Shown piece after piece: positions 5,230-6,718 of a DNA stretch of 6,718 nt; the stretch's first letter is position 1; the number at the start of each line of letters is the position of its first letter. This DNA comes from Candidatus Omnitrophota bacterium. GTDB taxonomy: Bacteria > Omnitrophota > Koll11 > Duberdicusellales > 4484-171. The notes under the pieces are model-generated. The model ran no database searches. It worked only from the letters and a program-made list of their open reading frames with translations, and was not told the origin of the DNA. The translations under genes and the position numbers were made by a program. Where the stretch lies: contig JAIPHQ010000040.1 in assembly GCA_021735115.1 (NCBI GenBank), positions 1 through 6,718 of the forward strand, written 5' to 3'.

Positions 5230-6581
5230 CTTCTCCCCTTTAATGGACTCCCTTTTATAAACCCGTCATAATGACGTGTCATAAGTTGTCCTTCAATTTG
5301 TTTCATTGTATCAAGTATAACTGCTACCATAATCAAAAGCGTTGTACCTCCAAAGAGTGAAGCTAATGCGTAAGAAGGTACTCGAAAAATTTCCATAATA
5401 ATATTGGGAAAAATTGCAATAACACTAATATATATAGCTCCGACAAACACAATACGAGTTGCCACATAATCAAGATAATTAGCAGTAGGCCTACCTGGCC
5501 TTACTCCCGGAACAAAACCACCATAACGTTTTAAATTATTGGCAATTTCTAAAGGATGAAAAACCATCGCTGTATAAAAATACATAAAGAAAACAATAAG
5601 GCCGACTAAAATTGCATTATACCAAAGCCCTCTTTGTTGAATTATAGTTTGTAGAAATTGAACAATTTTGATATCCTTAGGCAAAAACATAGCTAAAGTT
5701 GCTGGAAACGAAATTACAGCAGATGCAAAAATAATTGCAATAACCCCTGCCATATCTATTTTTATCGGTAAATATGTACTCTGGCCGCCATACATTTTTC
5801 TTCCCACCACCCTTCTACCATATTGAATTGGGATCCTTCGCTGGGCCTGTGTAAACAAAACTACCGCAGCAATCATAAAAAACCAAACAGCAATCAACAT
5901 AATTACAACCGGAGTTGATATTTGCTGATTGGCAGGATTCATAGGAGACCAAAGGCGCCAAAGTTGACTAACCGATGCAGGAATACGAGACATTATGCTA
6001 ACGGTAATTATAATCGAAATTCCGTTACCGATGCCCCTCTCTTGGATTTGCTCACCTAGCCACATAATAAAAATAGTACCACAAGCTAAAGTAATTACCG
6101 TTGTGAAATTAAACAGTAATCCCGGTTCAGGAACAATCAAATACCCCCTAAAATTAGCCGGATTTGAAAGCCAAAAAGATAAAAATAGGCCTTGGACAAA
6201 ACACAATACTAAAGTGAAATATCTAGTATACTGATTAATTTTTTCATAACCAGCCTTCCCTTCTTTAGCAATGCGCTCTAGGGCAGGAACCACATTCTGC
6301 AACAACTGCATAATAATTGAAGCAGATATATAAGGCATCACTCCTAAAGCAAAAATACTCAACTTAGTTAAAGCACCACCGGTAAACAAATTAAGCATTC
6401 CAAAAATAGTCTGGCCTTGATTTTTCGCAACCTCTGCAAAAAATTGAGAAAGAGCAGCTGTATTTACTCCCGGAGTCGGGATAAAACATCCAGCTCGATA
6501 AACTATTAATAGGGAAAGAGTGATTAAAACCTTCTTCCTTAGGTCAGGTAGTTTAAAAATATTTGCTACCGCTCTAAACAC
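5226..6581 (-). CDS. secY: Protein translocase channel subunit SecY
   Basis: SecY forms the membrane pore of the Sec translocon with SecE (and SecG) and works with SecA or the ribosome to export and insert proteins. The 451-residue product has the family length and about ten hydrophobic segments, beginning around residues 17-37. Recognisable blocks are PTPGV (36-38 region), the plug and second segment with GGALTKLSIFALGVMPYISA (68-87), ERGIGNGISI (181-190), the cytosolic loop RRIPIQYGRR (248-257), the loop FVPGVRPGRPT (356-366), and the C-terminal LDTMKQIEGQL region (423-433). In the LPIKIDMAGVIAIIFA block (271-286), D276 and A282 replace what are more usually Asn and Pro. The start is GTG with a strong ribosome binding site. 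The stop codon overlaps the adk start by 4 nt (ATGA), typical of the secY-adk pair. Confidence 0.98.
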   Translation of the reverse strand: MFRAVANIFKLPDLRKKVLITLSLLIVYRAGCFIPTPGVNTAALSQFFAEVAKNQGQTIFGMLNLFTGGALTKLSIFALGVMPYISASIIMQLLQNVVPALERIAKEGKAGYEKINQYTRYFTLVLCFVQGLFLSFWLSNPANFRGYLIVPEPGLLFNFTTVITLACGTIFIMWLGEQIQERGIGNGISIIITVSIMSRIPASVSQLWRLWSPMNPANQQISTPVVIMLIAVWFFMIAAVVLFTQAQRRIPIQYGRRVVGRKMYGGQSTYLPIKIDMAGVIAIIFASAVISFPATLAMFLPKDIKIVQFLQTIIQQRGLWYNAILVGLIVFFMYFYTAMVFHPLEIANNLKRYGGFVPGVRPGRPTANYLDYVATRIVFVGAIYISVIAIFPNIIMEIFRVPSYALASLFGGTTLLIMVAVILDTMKQIEGQLMTRHYDGFIKGSPLKGRR

Positions 6582-6718
6582 TCAAAGCCCCCTCCGTTTG
6601 ACTCAAGAATTTCTTTCGCTTTTTTAGAAATTTTATCGGCTTTTATAGTTAATTTTAAATTAAATTTATCGCTTTTGTTGGCTAAAATTTTAACTAATTT
6701 CTTTTTATTTTTAATTAA
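6566..6718 (-). CDS. rplO: 50S ribosomal protein L15 (uL15), C-terminal fragment
   Basis: Only the last 50 codons and a TAG stop are inside the window; the gene continues beyond position 6718. The fragment has the L15 C-terminal pattern: a basic stretch, then KLTIKADKISKKAKEILE and a glycine-rich end (SNGGG) that matches the usual A-x-x-A-I-E-x-A-GG ending of the family. L15 is a late-assembling large-subunit protein that contacts 23S rRNA. Its position directly upstream of secY is the standard bacterial order. The coding end overlaps the secY GTG start by 16 nt in another frame, which suggests translational coupling, and the strong secY ribosome binding site lies inside this gene. Identification rests on a short C-terminus plus context, both in agreement. 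Confidence 0.9.
   Translation of the reverse strand, partial: LIKNKKKLVKILANKSDKFNLKLTIKADKISKKAKEILESNGGGFECLER
6588..6595 (-). promoter_or_regulatory. Strong ribosome binding site for secY
   Basis: On the minus strand the sequence reads GGAGGGGG, six bases before a GTG. It lies within the end of rplO. This site decides the secY start: no ATG lies nearby in the right frame, and the protein from this GTG begins with the expected basic N-terminus before the first membrane segment. Confidence 0.75.

Overview
The window is the downstream half of a bacterial spc/alpha ribosomal-protein cluster. Every gene is on the minus strand, so transcription runs from position 6718 towards position 1. The order is rplO (3' end only), secY, adk, a 400-bp gene-free repeat array, rpmJ, rpsM, rpsK, rpsD, rpoA, rplQ and a class I/II aminotransferase cut off by the window edge. 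The DNA is AT-rich and the standard code fits: TGA ends secY, adk and rpsK. Zinc-ligand cysteines are kept in S4, L36 and the adenylate kinase lid. The S13 and SecY sequences remind me of the PVC/Omnitrophota side of the bacterial tree, but that is an impression from memory and only weakly supported.

Layout: rplO overlaps secY by 16 nt, and secY overlaps adk by 4 nt (ATGA), so these three are translationally coupled. After adk most bacteria carry map and infA before rpmJ. Here neither is present, and the place is taken by three head-to-tail 132-bp repeats (4188-4583). From rpmJ onward the alpha-operon order is normal. The spacers are short (27 bp for rpsM-rpsK, 26-27 bp for rpsD-rpoA, 3 bp for rpoA-rplQ, 6 bp for rplQ-aminotransferase) except for rpmJ-rpsM (85 bp) and rpsK-rpsD (138 bp), both of which hold inverted repeats.

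The most interesting part is the array. Each unit holds a 47-bp element that folds into a perfect three-way junction: a 7-bp base stem and two 6-bp hairpins with 3-nt loops, separated by single unpaired bases. The adk-proximal copy differs from the other two at four base pairs, and all four changes are compensatory. The other roughly 84 bp of the unit are identical in all three copies. They carry a promoter-like sequence and the rpmJ ribosome binding site, and each unit ends exactly at the rpmJ start codon. The array therefore triplicates the rpmJ leader and creates matching 21-codon mini-ORFs upstream of rpmJ.

Functionally the genes supply late-assembling large- and small-subunit ribosomal proteins, the protein-export channel, adenylate kinase and the RNA polymerase alpha subunit. 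They form one growth-linked transcription unit, or two if the array promoters are real. The terminal aminotransferase is metabolic and probably co-transcribed by proximity.
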